NCBI GenBank assembly: GCA_963971425.1
Contig: OZ020521.1
Location: forward strand, 9,379,519 to 9,443,518
Source: Bryoerythrophyllum caledonicum
Lineage: Eukaryota > Streptophyta > Bryopsida > Pottiales > Pottiaceae
Direction of reading: 5' to 3'
Length of the DNA stretch: 64,000 nt
Below the pieces are notes generated by a model that had not been told where the DNA came from, made no database searches, and saw nothing but the letters and a program-made list of their open reading frames with translations. Positions 21,598 through 33,418 of the stretch are shown piece after piece; within the stretch, counting starts at the first letter, position 1; each line of letters begins with the position of its first letter. A program made the translations under genes and the position numbers.

Positions 21598-22292
21598 AGC
21601 TGAAGCCGATGTGCAAGAAGAAGAATGGATTGAATTGCACTTGGAATCCGACAAGTGCGTCACACGATACAAGTCAGCTGAGACGGTCTCAAACCCTGAG
21701 TCCACAAGAGGAAAAGTGCGAGCTAGTCCCGGAATTCTTGTCAACTTCCGCCATGGCCCGGGAAAACTCTATCACCAATCACCACGTCCCTACGAACATT
21801 ATCCAGAAGCTTGATCGGTAACGCATGCAACTGGAATAAAATCAGGAAACCAATCCTGGAGAATTCTATGCGAGGATTGATTCCTCAAATTCTTTCATGT
21901 ATCATGGCGAGAGCAGAGACGAAACCAATGACAACATTCACAGGGCCGACCCTCTTTGTTGCCTCATGCTTTCCGTCAACGTCAAGCGATCAATCGGGCA
22001 CTCACAGGATCATCTGTCCGCAACTTTATTCGCATGTTGTTCTAGACCTAGATTAGCAGGAATTAATATGTTCCTACTATTCTATCAATACCGTCACTCT
22101 CGGTGGACAATTGCAGTAGGGTCACAACAGCAAATTCAAGTACTCGCGCTGGACTCGGGAAAATTTGCTCAAAGTTTCGAACTGATCAGATCAAAGAAAG
22201 GTGACGCTGATCGTTTCACGAATGAATGGTTGCTAACGAGTCCGATCGAAGGCGACAAGAGAGATGAGCAGCTTCTCCTCCATGGATTCAGC
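21598..22292. other. spacer between two tandem minus-strand genes
   Basis: It contains the 5' flank of the DUF3119-type gene and the 3' flank of the receptor pseudokinase. No credible coding region or repeat is seen. Confidence 0.4.
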
Positions 22293-24496
22293 TCAGGGAC
22301 TCGTGTGGGAATGATCGGACGGAGTGTCGCGCTGCGGGCTTCTCGTGATCTCCTGATCCGAGGCACTCTCGGCCTGGCGAGACGGCTCGGCGCCGTTGTT
22401 CTCGATGAAGAAGGGGTGCACGTCTTCGAGTAGCGACAAGACGTGGCTCATCTTGGGGCGCCGCTCCGGCACCGGGTCCACGCACTGCATGGCGATCTGC
22501 AGCATGGACACCATCTCGCCCTCGATGTTCTGGTACCGCATCAGCTCCAGGTCGAACACCTCCGCCGTCCATTCCTCACGAACGATCGATTGCACCCACT
22601 TCGGCAAGTCGATCGCGTCCCCGTTCGCGCCGGCTTGCGTGGGCGCCTTCCCTGTCAGAAGCTCCAGCAGCAACTGCAAAGAAAAAAGTCACCGAGATCA
22701 GAAACCCGAAAACCAGACAATCGCTAGAACCAGAGCCTGCATCGACTCACCACTCCGAAGCTGTAGACGTCCGATTTTTGAGTTGCTTTGCCGGTGCTCT
22801 TGATTTCAGGCGAGCGGTATCCCACAAACTTCGAAGGCGAAGGCGACCCGGTCAGCAGCTGCGTGAGGCCGAAATCCGAGATGCAGGCCTCTCGGTCTCG
22901 GTTGAGCAGCACGTTGGACGCTTTGATGTTGCCGTGGGCGGAGTTCGGGCCACCTTGTGCGTGCAGATACGCAAGTCCTTTCGCAGTGCCGATGGCGATC
23001 CTGACTCTCGTTAGCCAGTCCACCGGCATGCGATGACTGCCGCGATTACCTGGAGAACGACACCGACACTCAGTCATTATGAAAATAAAGGATACTCTTG
23101 AGGACCGTGTGCATTCGGCCCGATCCACTTACTGTGCAGAATGGCGGCGAGGCTGCCCACAGGCATGAAATCCGAGACCAGGAGCTTCTCGTCTTTGGAG
23201 AAATAGTACGCGCGCAGCGGCACGACGTTGCGGTGCTGCAGCTTTCCGATGCCCTGGACTAAACTTTCAAATTCCTTTCTATTGGTCGTGACGTCCTTGA
23301 GGCGCTTCACGGCCATGATGGTGCCGTCCTCCAGTATGGCCTTGTACGCGGTCCCCACGCTGCCCTTCCCCAGCACCTCGGCCGAAGCGCGCAACAGATC
23401 CTCCAGGTCGAAGGAGACGAGGGAGAACGACACTAGTTTGCTGGCCGTGTTCTCCCCCGCCATGGCAATGGCATACTCCTCCCCGTACACCTCCCCGACA
23501 TTCCTCGTGGGCACCACCTCCCCGGGACGCTCGTGCCTGATCTCAGGCGGGGTGGAATCCTCGCGCTCGATCTCCCCCCGACAGAGACAGAAGAGAAGCA
23601 AGAAGACGACGAGCAACAGGAACACCACGCCGCCCACGACGATACCTGCAATGGCACCTCCAGAGAGCTTCCTCGAAGACGATGAGGCGGCTGACTCCGA
23701 ACTCGCTGCACATGCAGCAGCGAGAGGGGCACCACAGAGCGCGGGGTTTCCAGCGAACGACTCCGCTGGAAAATTCGACAAACTCGCGGGCACAACTCCG
23801 GACAAGTTGTTGTTCGCGACGTCGAACAGCGTCAGATTCGCCAGATTCAGCGCGGGGAGGCTCCCGGAGAACGAGTTGTTCCGGAGAATCAACAAGCGGA
23901 GGTTCGTGAGAAGCCCTAACGACTTCGGAATCGTGCCGATCAAGCTGTGCAGACACACAAACAATGAGATCAGAAGCTGCGAGCCTGGAAACCCTAAACC
24001 TGCAAAGCTGAAAAAGATGTACATGTCTAGCAAGCAAATCTACTGACCTGTTGTACTCCAAACCCAAGCTATTGAGTCCTGGCCAAAGCAAGCTCAGGTC
24101 CGGGAGAGATCCAAAGTACTCATTTCCTGCGAGGTAGAGTTGCTGCAGTTTTTTCAAATTGGCGAGCTCGCCCGGGAACTGCTCCTTGAGCTTGTTACCT
24201 CGCAAGCTCACCACGACGACTTCGGAGAGTGTGCCCAGGCTTCCTGGCGGGACGATCCCTCTAAATCCCTTTCCCGGCAATCGCACCTCGGTGACCCGGT
24301 TGTTAGTGCACGTGATCCCCACCCAGTTGCACGTCGAGGTTGTGTTGGTCCAGTTCAGTTTCGCGCCGTTCGCGTCGTGGTAATTGCTGAAGGCGAGCAG
24401 TCCTCTCGTGTCGGATGCTAAGTCCTGAGCTGCTGCGGACACCACAATTAGGACCACCACCATCAAGGTGGTCGCCGATCCATGATGATTCGTCAT
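22293..24496 (-). CDS. LRR receptor-like pseudokinase (LRR-III / RLK902-like)
   Basis: Four exons, 24048-24496, 23133-23944, 22751-23049 and 22293-22673, join in phase to give about 646 aa. A signal peptide ends near AAAQ, followed by an LRR N-cap (CNWVGITC), about five LRRs, a [14 protein letters not shown]-cap, and a membrane helix around residues 245-270. The kinase has [19 protein letters not shown] (Lys363) and SDFGL, but the catalytic HRD is HGN (Asn461) in AHGNIKASN. That pattern is typical of the plant clade containing RLK902/RKL1 and At2g26730, annotated as probable inactive kinases. It probably acts as a plasma-membrane scaffold or co-receptor. Known members work in defence, growth or pollen-tube signalling; the role here is unknown. 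No truncation or frameshift is seen. Confidence 0.88.
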
Positions 24497-24832
24497 CTCA
24501 AACGGTCAGATCTCGCAGAATTTAAGGTCATTCTCTGAATCCAGCTTCTCTCCCCCCGCTTTCTATCATAGCAACACCCGAGTTCCAAACCTGCCAGTTC
24601 TCCCCAGGTCTCCACTGAACGTCACTGTCACCTGAAACATGAAAATTCACAAAAAAAAAACCATTCAAAACCGCTTCGAGCGGAAAACTTGACTGGTACC
24701 GTCACAAACTACAAAGAAACGCACAATGCACTCCTGTCCTAGCACCTAAGCCTACCGAATTCCAGTAGCCACCCGAATGACCTAACTCACACCGCGACGT
24801 CGACGGCGCAGCCTGTCCCATTCAGAAATTCA

Positions 24833-25294
24833 CTAGTACCGTGATCCCACATTCTCTGATCCAGAACACCGCCAGGGCTCCATCCAGACGCTGCGGTGAT
24901 TCACCGGGAGCATGGCGATGGAACCTGATCCAAGCTCCAACAGAGCGCAGTCCTCTAGCCTGGCTGCTGCGCACTCGCAGTCCTGAAAGCTTACACGCTG
25001 CAGTCGCACAGCCATTTGTGGATCCGAGGTGGTCGTTTGCCAAATCGAGGCACCGGCTTTGCGGTAAAGCTTGGCGCCCATGACCAGGCTTGTGGGCCTG
25101 AAATAGTGCCCGTCGAATGTAGCTTCGACGTGTAGAGCATCCAGCACCTGCGTTTCCAACAACAAATCGGTCGCCAAGACAAGCCTCGCTGCGGCAACGT
25201 TCACAGGTTCACAATGTTGTCTGCATCGACCGTGTTTCGCACTAGTATCAACAGGCCTCGGACTAATATAACCCGAGTATTTCATCGACATCAA
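24833..25294 (-). other. unassigned open frame of 153 codons
   Basis: A GC-richer open frame upstream of the receptor pseudokinase. I recognise no motif, the start context is weak and no exon partners are seen. It may be chance, a decayed exon, or part of the promoter region of the neighbouring gene. Low confidence that it is real. Confidence 0.15.
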
Positions 25295-25573
25295 TCTGCT
25301 TGTATGTGTGGGGCGGTGATTGAACTCCGGGTATCACCCAAGTATTTCATAGGTGTCAATCGAGAAGCCGTTTAGCGCCGTCGGGTGATGAATGCATGGG
25401 TTTGAATGGTTTTTGAATTCGTGAGGTGTGAACGCGGGTTTCCGGGAGCTCATTATGCTGTGTTTCATTCGTTGGTCTGCGGACGTTCGTTCGTCGGGGT
25501 TCGTTCAACGGTTCTTCTGCCTGTTCGTTGGGGTGGCTAAAATATTGGAGCACCGTCATTTTGGGATCACTGT

Positions 25574-26056
25574 AATTTGGTGGTACGAGCTTTTGGAGGG
25601 GGTTGGGGTAAAACCTGGATCTCCCTAAATACCGGTACCCCCGTCGAGCGTTGCACCAAGCCTCATCCTCGGGAGGGTGGGGGAGGGTAGGGACAAAACC
25701 GGCCCCTATTTATATGTTGAAGGCGGGCCCTACTTGATCAAGGAGGGACCCAAAAAAATCCAAAAAGAACCTCTAAAGTCTTGAAAAAGAGAAGGCTAGA
25801 AAAATGGACCCACCTAAGACTGAGGCTTGGCGCAATGCTCGACCGGGGTATTTATGGAGATCTGTAAAACGTGGCAACGATTTTATTTTTGGAGGGAGGA
25901 CCTATTTAAGGTAGTTAGGGGCCTCCGAGAGTAATCTATGGTCGTAGGCCCAAAATTTGCCAATTTCTTTTATTAAAAAACCTTTGGACCCCTAGAACGA
26001 GAGGGTGTCATTGAGACAAGGGCCGACCTCTCTGAAGAAGCTTGTACCACCAAAAT
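25574..26056. mobile_element. MITE-like inverted-repeat element, about 480 bp
   Basis: Outer arms ATTTGGTGGTACGAGCTTTT (from 25574) and its counterpart ending GAAGCTTGTACCACCAAAAT (to about 26056) are inverted. Inside, 25617-25667 and 25819-25863 are a second inverted pair sharing GGATCTCC...TAAATACC and the CGAGC-TTG-CCAAGCCTCA block. No coding frame. No convincing target duplication was read. Confidence 0.6.
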
Positions 26057-27688
26057 ATAGAGATCTATAATTTTGCGAGTCTTTTGGATTTTCACCCATC
26101 GTGGTCAGTGGTTACTACTGTACTGTACACTAACCATGGTATTGTTGTAGGTGTGGCTTGACATATGTTGTTACTTACTTTACTATGTAGCTCCTTCTGA
26201 ATTTTGCTAAACATATATATTTAGAAATGAATAAGTATTCGACAATATATTGTAGAATCTGACGTTAGGATATGGTATTCGATTACTTGTGCCTAAATAC
26301 CGTGGCTCGTCTTACACCAACTTGTCTTGATAGATTAGCAAAGAATAATGCTTTATAAATGTTGTCTCAATTTTTTACGAGCATGTGGAATATATGACAT
26401 AAAATAAGTTTGTTGTACAAAAACCTTGTCTTATGATTTTAGGTAATAGAAGTTATTTATACAATAGAGTTATTTGTACAATAATTGTCTTACGGCTCTG
26501 AGGTTATTTATCATAATCAGGGATTCTTTGTGCAATTCCTAATCCACGATATTTTTCAAATGGTTGCATACCATCATGGTATTCAACCATCTAACATGAT
26601 GATGTTAGATCCTTTACAAGCTAAAAACTTTATGTTTTCAATGTTGGAAATTCAAATAGGCAATTCAATTGGATAATAGAAATCTATAGAAATACTAGAT
26701 ATTTGAACATTATTTAATTATGAAACAAGATTTTTTTCATAATATTCTATGAAATTAAGATAGAAAGATGAATTTTGGTCTCTAGAAGAGATTGACATAA
26801 GAAAGTGTTTATGTGTTCCCTCTACAAGGCCTATGTCCACAAGACAAAGATTAGTGGAATAGAACTTGAAAAGACACATAGTTAATTGATGTCTTGATAG
26901 GAAGCAAACAACGTAGAGACAAAGTGCAGATAGAGATAAACAAGATGTTGAAACCAGGGCTTTTTTTTTCTGGCGGCACTCTGACAGATTTGCTTTGCTG
27001 CCAAACGTGGGTTGGGTAAAATTTTGGAAGGAAGATATGCCGAAAGGGAATCTGGCGAACGAATTTAGTACAAACAATCTAAGGAGATATTAGTCACATT
27101 TGTAGTTGTCACATTATCAATTGTGTTATCTCTCCTTGATCAATTTGAATGTTTTATCCTACTCAATTATATTATCAGCCACCTTTCTCTCCTTCAAGCT
27201 AAGTCTTAGCCTAACTAAGAACTATTTAGAGTTGCTTTAATTTCAAGATGAAAACCATGAGGATGATTTGTTCAAACTTCAAGTGACACCTTTGTAGAGA
27301 ACTAAATTACATCTAGAAAATCTTACGCAAATTTAGAGCTAGTGGTAAATAATATATCACCTTTCGCTTATTGGAAAATGGAACCACTTGCTTCACAGTT
27401 CCTTTATAAACAATATTTAAGTTGCTCCTGATTGAATTCATGAAAACTAGACTTCTTAGAGGAAATGTGAAGCGTATTCCGTTGGTACCAAAAACCACCA
27501 ACGTAACATATCCTCTCAGGCACTACTAAAATTGCATGAAGATGACCACGTTACTCAGAACAACGTTCAGAAGAGAGGCCATGTTGCTGTTGTGGTCTTA
27601 GGGTTTAAGGTTTGTTGTGTTCATTTTTCTTGTACTTCATAACAACGCTTCCTCTGTACTGTCCAACTAGTGAGGTGAGAGTTCTCAC
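26057..27688. other. AT-rich spacer
   Basis: No gene is recognised. Around 26780-26860 is a short dispersed repeat (TATGTCCACAAGACAAAG) that resembles sequences near 29640 and 53020. Short frames on the minus strand have no motifs. Confidence 0.35.
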
Positions 27689-28311
27689 CCAATGACAGCA
27701 GAGCGCATGATCCACCGCCGATGAATCTGGAACTTCTTGTCGCAAGCAGCGATGATGGAGATCACCAAAGCAACCAGGGTCCCAACCGACATGAACGGCG
27801 CCAAAGCTTTGGACACATTTGTCAACTCTGAAGCTTTAATTTCTCATGGTGGTTGCTTGTGTCACTGATGTGATGACAGTGCAGACAACGAACATGTAGC
27901 CGAGGCGTTTGTGGAGGACCGAGTGGTTGTCTATGAACAAGGCGTTGAGCTGGAACAGTCCTATAATTACAAATAACAGAGCTGCTGCTGCATGAATCTG
28001 ATACAAGAATGTTATCAAGTTTGCAGCTAGAAAGTGGTGAGAGTACTGAATATTAAGACGTGACCATGAGAGAGAGAGAAATTCATTACCTGCCAAGTTC
28101 GGAGGTTGTGTAGGATATGAAGTCCAGCCAGATGGTGGTTCCCCAAGCCAGCCTCCCGTGTAAGGTGCTTGTCAATCTCGAACTGGCCATAAATGAAGGG
28201 CGGTGTGTAGAGCCCAAACGGCACCTAGACGATGGTCACAATCCACCACGCCGCATTAGCCCACGTTCCCATCCATGAATGTGTCGACTTTGACTGCACC
28301 TCCATCCCCAT
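27689..28311 (-). pseudogene. DUF2306-like multi-pass membrane protein, probable pseudogene
   Basis: Three exon-like blocks. 28090-28311 reads MGMEVQ...WANAAWWIVTIV, an in-frame TAG, then VPFGLYTPPFIYGQF...LHILHNLRTWQ. 27848-27997 reads IHAAAALLFVIIGLFQLNAL...HKRLGYMFVV. 27689 to about 27815 reads ALAPFMSVGTLVALVISIIA...HRRWIMRSAVIG. The first intron has GT-AG borders; the second junction is unclear. The helix-His-Arg pattern (HxRLGY, then HRRWMxRS) suits the DUF2306 family, which has no settled function. The internal TAG, the missing C-terminus and a transposon inserted 2 bp before the ATG argue for a dead copy. Confidence 0.55.
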
Positions 28312-28316
28312 TCTAA

Positions 28317-29244
28317 CCCCTAAAGGACCACGACCACTTTCGCTCTAAAACCAGTCCAAAACTGCCACTGCCAATAACTTATAAGACATGAAAATCACAT
28401 TTTAAAGTGAATTTTGGATTTTCAACGGTAAGATCTTAAAAGAGACTTCTATATAAACATACCAGTAAAATTTTGGTTGCAATCCTCCGCATGGGTTGAT
28501 AGATTTTAGTGTTTAAAGTCAAAACAATGGTTTATTTTCTTCCCTGCATTGAGTAGATCAACATACTTTGACTTCACTTTGTATCAAATTTTTTCATTGT
28601 ACAAGGTCTAAATCTTTTACCATTGTCTTAAGCATGATGTTATTTTCCAACACACCAATTTATAGAGGTAAAAAAGGGGTGTAGCATATTCAAAACAAGT
28701 GTGCAAGGAGTGGAGGTTCAAAAATTGCCATTTCACGTTTTATTTTTTGTGAACTACATATGTATTTAAACGATAATCCAAACGGTCATTAAAAAGGTTT
28801 TCACCACATATTGTTGTTGAAAAAATAAAAAGTGAAAATAATGAAGATCTCTAGGTTTTATGTAAAAATATGAATTTTTTTCCCCCGTTGCCCGACAATG
28901 TGTGAAAATGTTTGACTTGGAATAAAATGCCTTTTTACACTAAAGACAAGAATTTTTTTTGAAAATTTCCAAAGAAGGAAATATTCCTAATATGTGTGAA
29001 AAATCTCAATGTCAATAGAAACTTTTGTCAAAAATTTTGGAGGTGCCCAGAGTCCCCACTTTTGGCTTTAAGTGGTACTAACTTTCAAACCACAAATCCG
29101 AAAAATAAAATAAAAATATCTCCACGAAGCTCTTATCAGAGGCAATCTAGAATAAAAATTTCAGAGAGAAAGGATTTTTTTTTAAATTTTAGGAACCTGC
29201 CCAAAATCAGAAATCCCCCCGAAGGAGATTTGGTCCTTTAGGGG
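28317..29244. mobile_element. piggyBac-like MITE with CTAA target duplication
   Basis: CCCCTAAAGGACCA at 28317 is exactly inverted as TGGTCCTTTAGGGG ending at 29244. The flanks are CTAA on both sides (28313-28316 and 29245-29248). It is 928 bp with no transposase. The body matches 63389-64000 in the opposite orientation and fragments at 60750-61400. Confidence 0.8.
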
Positions 29245-29248
29245 CTAA

Positions 29249-29640
29249 TGGCGTGAGATTCCAAAATTGAAACCCAGGATCTAGACACAAAAAGTCCCAG
29301 TTCACCTAGCTACCTGGAGGAAGACAGTACTTGGTATGGTCCACAGACACAACGTCACAAAGAATGACAGACGTTCATTGAATATATACGAGGCACCATC
29401 GCTAAGCAAATACTGTACCGTATATATTCTGCTGGTTGGAGAAGGAATTTCCGAGAATGCAACGATGAAGGTCCCTGGAACTTGTGACCCACTTCTGAGG
29501 TCCAGATGAAGGTGCGGCACACTTGTGCTTTGACTCAAATATGGGGGACCTAATTTCTGGAGAAAATTTGCATTGAAGAAGAAGAAGAACTCCGGTCTTT
29601 GAAGGAGATCGACCTGAATGTAGTGTTTGTTCATTCTCTT
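29249..29640. other. spacer with a dispersed repeat
   Basis: Minus-strand short frames here have no recognisable domain. The block 29580-29660 resembles 26780-26860, so it is likely repeat-derived. Confidence 0.3.
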
Positions 29641-29910
29641 CACTAAGCATATGGCCACGAGACACACGCAAGTGTAATAGAACTACTCCCCCCTCTCAAG
29701 GGTAAACACTTTTCTACACTAAGTGCTTCCCTACACGACATGTCATCTCCCCCAAGGGCTTTGTGGGTCCCCATACAACGAGGCCTTGGGACCCCCACCA
29801 TAATTGGGTGGACTATGGTGGTAAGCACCACGCCGGCCGCATAGGACTTGAACTCACAACCACCTCACCGGTGTGCCATGATCCAACCACTACACCAAGA
29901 CCATGGTGCT
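29640..29910 (-). mobile_element. tRNA-derived SINE candidate
   Basis: On the minus strand from about 29910 the sequence is tRNA-like: an A-box region TGTAGTGGTTGG about 20 nt from the start, an anticodon-arm-like CACACCGGTGAGG, and a B-box GAGTTCAAGTCC near 29848-29860. A non-tRNA body follows to about 29640, with CCTTGAGAGGGGGG-type sequence shared with 230-360. It does not close into a good tRNA cloverleaf, so it is a SINE head rather than a tRNA gene. Its 3' end is not clearly defined. Confidence 0.55.
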
Positions 29911-30191
29911 TTAATTTGCATCTCATATATATATGTATGGTATCAGGGCTGCTTCACATTTCGCCAAGTCGAGCGACCATCCGTAAAAAATTTCAGCCCA
30001 AACAATGGTGAGAGGCCAAACTTTTTTGCTAAGAAAATACATTAAAACATACATATTAAAGCCTCTGGCTGGTTGTGGTGTGAAGCCCTAAAGGCCAAGT
30101 GGAAAGGCCAAACCCGACACCATTTGCAATCGTTTCTTACTACATGAATGGATCAATTTTCTGAAATTTTCCTCTCTTTCATTCTTGTACC

Positions 30192-31110
30192 ATGGATTCT
30201 AGAAGGAAACATATACTTGTCCTACTTTTGGTTTTCATGGGAACGAAGTATGTTAGAGTTGGCATTTTGGCATTGCAAAAACTTGCAATATTTCAACAAA
30301 ATGTCCAAATGGTGATGATGGCCGTATCTATTGCTCAAGGACGGAGGGTGGATTTTGGGAGGTCTTGTTGGCAATTTGAAAGATATGGAGGATTTTTGGA
30401 GCATAGTCTTATGGGGTCTTATTTGGAGAGAGAATTTCAAAAGTAAATGAGAGCAAGTCCACCTATTTTGAAGTATTTATGTAATCTTCTGGGGCCTATT
30501 TTGAGAAAAAATGATACATTTCTTAGAAAAAAATATTACCGTTGAATGTAGGCTTGCTGAAACGTTATCTCGGTTAGCAATTGGACATACTTTAGCGATG
30601 ATTGGTGATTTGTTTGGAATAGATGAAAGTCATATTCTTATCATAGCACCATCTCACAATCTTGTAGCATATTATTGTAGAAAAGGTTTTTATTCTTGTT
30701 TACTCCAAGGGGTTGTAGATGCAAAATGTGAGTTTTGGGTCTAGGACTTTGGATGGGCCAAACAAATTCATGATTGGGCTTTATTTTAGTAATCAGAAAT
30801 AGAGAAGAAGACTGTGAGGGGTTCATTTTTACCCTTTGAATTTATAGGTGATGCCGCATATCCTATACGGCTCTAGTTCCAATCACCATTCAAGGGAGAG
30901 AGGGATGGTTTACCTAGGAAAAAAGTTATTGGAACTTTATCCAATCAAACACTCAAATGGCCGTTGAAAGGACTTTTGGCATTTTCAAGGGTAGATGCCG
31001 TATATTACTTAAACAAATTGATATGCCGCTACAAAATGTATCGGATGTAGTTACTATTGTATTATCTCTGTGTAATCTATATATTATGAAAAAAGATGAA
31101 TCAACATAGA
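30192..31110 (+). pseudogene. PIF/Harbinger transposase, degraded
   Basis: Broken frames contain the DDE_Tnp_4-type landmarks in order: GVVDAKCEFW (first Asp, about 30712-30740), a stop, DFGWAKQIHDWALF, then FIGDAAYPI (second Asp, about 30840-30870), then after a frame change SNTQMAVERTFGIFKGRCRILL (catalytic Glu, about 30945-31010). The N-terminal half lies in a different frame at 30192-30446 and 30511-30744. Several stops and shifts show it cannot encode an active enzyme. It sits just right of the SINE and left of a minus-strand Myb-like gene, the usual two-gene content of plant Harbinger elements. Confidence 0.75.
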
Positions 31111-31542
31111 TTGGGCGAAGGATGCAGAAATGGAGTTGCAAGAAGAAGCTAATAGAGCTCTAGGACATTTGCAAGAAGTAGACATGTTCAAAGCGCTAGA
31201 GTCTTCATTAAAGGAAATGAGAGAATTTTAGAAAGACAATTCTGAAGCTTAGGAGACACCATTTATAGAACCGGGAGAAGAATAAGAACAATTGGAAGAA
31301 ACTAATGAAGGACATGAAGAAACAAAGAAGGAGCGGGGTCACTGTGGAAAAATGAAGAACATGTTGGTCGAAGCAACTTAGGTCCATTTAGTATTTGTGG
31401 AGAGCTTTTACAAGGCTCATTTAGCTCAAAAATCAAAGGTCAAATTTTAAAATGGTACCTGCAGTGGTTTGAGTTCTAAATCAGAGTAAATCTAGAGCTT
31501 GTTAATGAGGCAATGAAATTGTTGATCTACTCTCTCTAATAG

Positions 31543-32706
31543 CTAATTTTTTCTCTCAAATTTTTTCATTAATCCTACACTAGTTTCTGCCATCCTCTCA
31601 AAAATCTCTNNNNNNNNNNNNNNNNNNNNNNNNNNNNNNNNNNNNNNNNNNNNNNNNNNNNNNNNNNNNNNNNNNNNNNNNNNNNNNNNNNNNNNNNNNN
31701 NNNNNNNNNNNNNNNNNNNNNNNNNNNNNNNNNNNNNNNNNNNNNNNNNNNNNNNNNNNNNNNNNNNNNNNNNNNNNNNNNNNNNNNNNNNNNNNNNNNN
31801 NNNNNNNNNTTTGATGTTGATGATGGTATTGATGACGGTGTCAATGATGGCATACTCGGGAGGAGAATTGGCCAGAAATTCTATATTGTCAGTAGTTATA
31901 GCCGAAACATGCTTGAATACTTGCTCGGCTTGATGATACAACTCGTCCATCACATCATAAAATTTTCTTTTTTGGCGATTGTTGCCTGAAATGCCATTTG
32001 CCAATTTGTCCTCTTTGTAAAAAGCAAGAACTTGATTGAATTTCTTGCAGCAAGTTGTGGCCAAGCGGTTGAACTTTAGAAGCATTACAACCATCTTTGC
32101 ATGTAATCTTCACCCATAAGTCATTCCTACACTTAAGAGAACCAAAAATTGAGCCAAAATGCTAAAAAATGGGAGGGGGGAAGGAAGGCTCCCCATGGAG
32201 GTGGGGAGCACTTGGGTATTGGGAGGAGACGAGGGCTCAAACCCTAACGCCCTCGGTCTTCGTATCCATGCAATGGTAGAAAATGGGGCTGCGGGGGCTG
32301 GGGGCCAATGGCACAAGCCTTTAGGCCTGAAATTGGGCCTCCAACTGGCCTCCTAATCCTCAAACCTTTTGCAAATTTCACGGATTTAGGGGTTAAAAAC
32401 TTACCTTGATTCTTTCCGTTTCTCTCAAACTCGGGCTCCATCTCTCCCTTCAATGCAATCAATTGAAGGACCTCCAAATCCAACCATGTTTGATTTCGTT
32501 TTTCTCCTTCAACTTTAACCACCACCTCCTTTGCAACCTTCTTCTTTGAGGCAGCCTTCTTCTTGGGAGCAACTTTTTTTCTTTGAAGATCCTATTATTT
32601 CACAATCCTCTCCATCAACAATCCTCTCTTCAATTCTTTCCATTTCTACTCTTTCTATTGCTTGCTCTCTAACTTGAGCCAAAAAAGGTTGAAATGCACT
32701 ATACAA
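31543..32706 (-). pseudogene. Harbinger-associated Myb/SANT-like protein, split by an assembly gap
   Basis: Minus-strand pieces in order: an acidic and Lys-rich N-terminus (32515-32706), a block with TWLDLEVLQLIALKGEME typical of a Myb/trihelix first helix (32244-32525), then CKKFNQVLAFYKEDKLANGISG...KRKFYDVMDEL (31810-32094), and a C-terminal EIFERMAETSVGLMKKFE beyond the 200-N gap (31543-31609). This matches the Myb-like DNA-binding partner of PIF/Harbinger transposases. The frames differ between pieces, so either introns or decay separate them. Product length cannot be given because of the gap. Confidence 0.6.
31610..31809. other. assembly gap (200 N)
   Basis: Exactly 200 N, a placeholder size used by scaffolders. 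The true distance is unknown, and the Myb-like reading frame crosses it. Confidence 0.99.
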
Positions 32707-33418
32707 ATTTGGCCCATAAAAAATTTCCGAACCCTCAAGGCTCCCCTTGCTATGGTAATGGAGGTTTTAAGAAAAATGACTCATCTTCTCTAAACGTGCA
32801 AAAACCAAGAGAACAAGAATGCCAACACCTAAAAAAAATCAAGAGAGCCAACCTAAAAAATATCATGAGAGAGGGCAAGAGAGGAAGAGAGACGGCCATT
32901 TTCACTCCCTAAAAAAAAACGGCTATTTTCACTTGCCCCGAGAATATCAGCCATTTTGTTCTAAGGGTCCAGATTTTGTCTGATTTTGATTGTTTCGTTA
33001 AAAAAATTGACAGACCCTTGAAGGAAGTTTAGGTCAATTAAAACGGTTGACCCAAGTTTTGCTTGAGAGGCCGTTGCCTTGGTGCCAAAACTCCCCAAAA
33101 GTGATACCATGTAGGCACAATGGAAGACGATGGCCTTTGGACTTCGGGCACAAGTGTGAAGGCCTAAAGGCCAAACTTTGGCCATTCTAGTACTCTCATT
33201 GGTAGAAACCGATGGCCTCTCAACTTGGGCGTTAAGTGTAAAGCGGCTCTCAGTCAATTTCAGCCTTTGACGCTTTCCGATCAGCGATTCCTGAAGCTCG
33301 GACCACTTCAGGAATCAAATCAAATAGAAAACTCGCTGCAAAAGTGGTAAAAACATGCCATACTCTTACAAATATGATAACTTTAGTTTGGTGAGTACTC
33401 GACTGGAAATTAGTTTAC

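Noticed and set aside
23228-24046. 272-codon plus-strand open frame
   Set aside because: Antisense of the LRR receptor exon 2; composition artefact.
29840-29910. Functional tRNA gene
   Set aside because: A- and B-box-like motifs are present, but the arms do not close into a cloverleaf and repeat-like sequence follows, so I call a SINE head.
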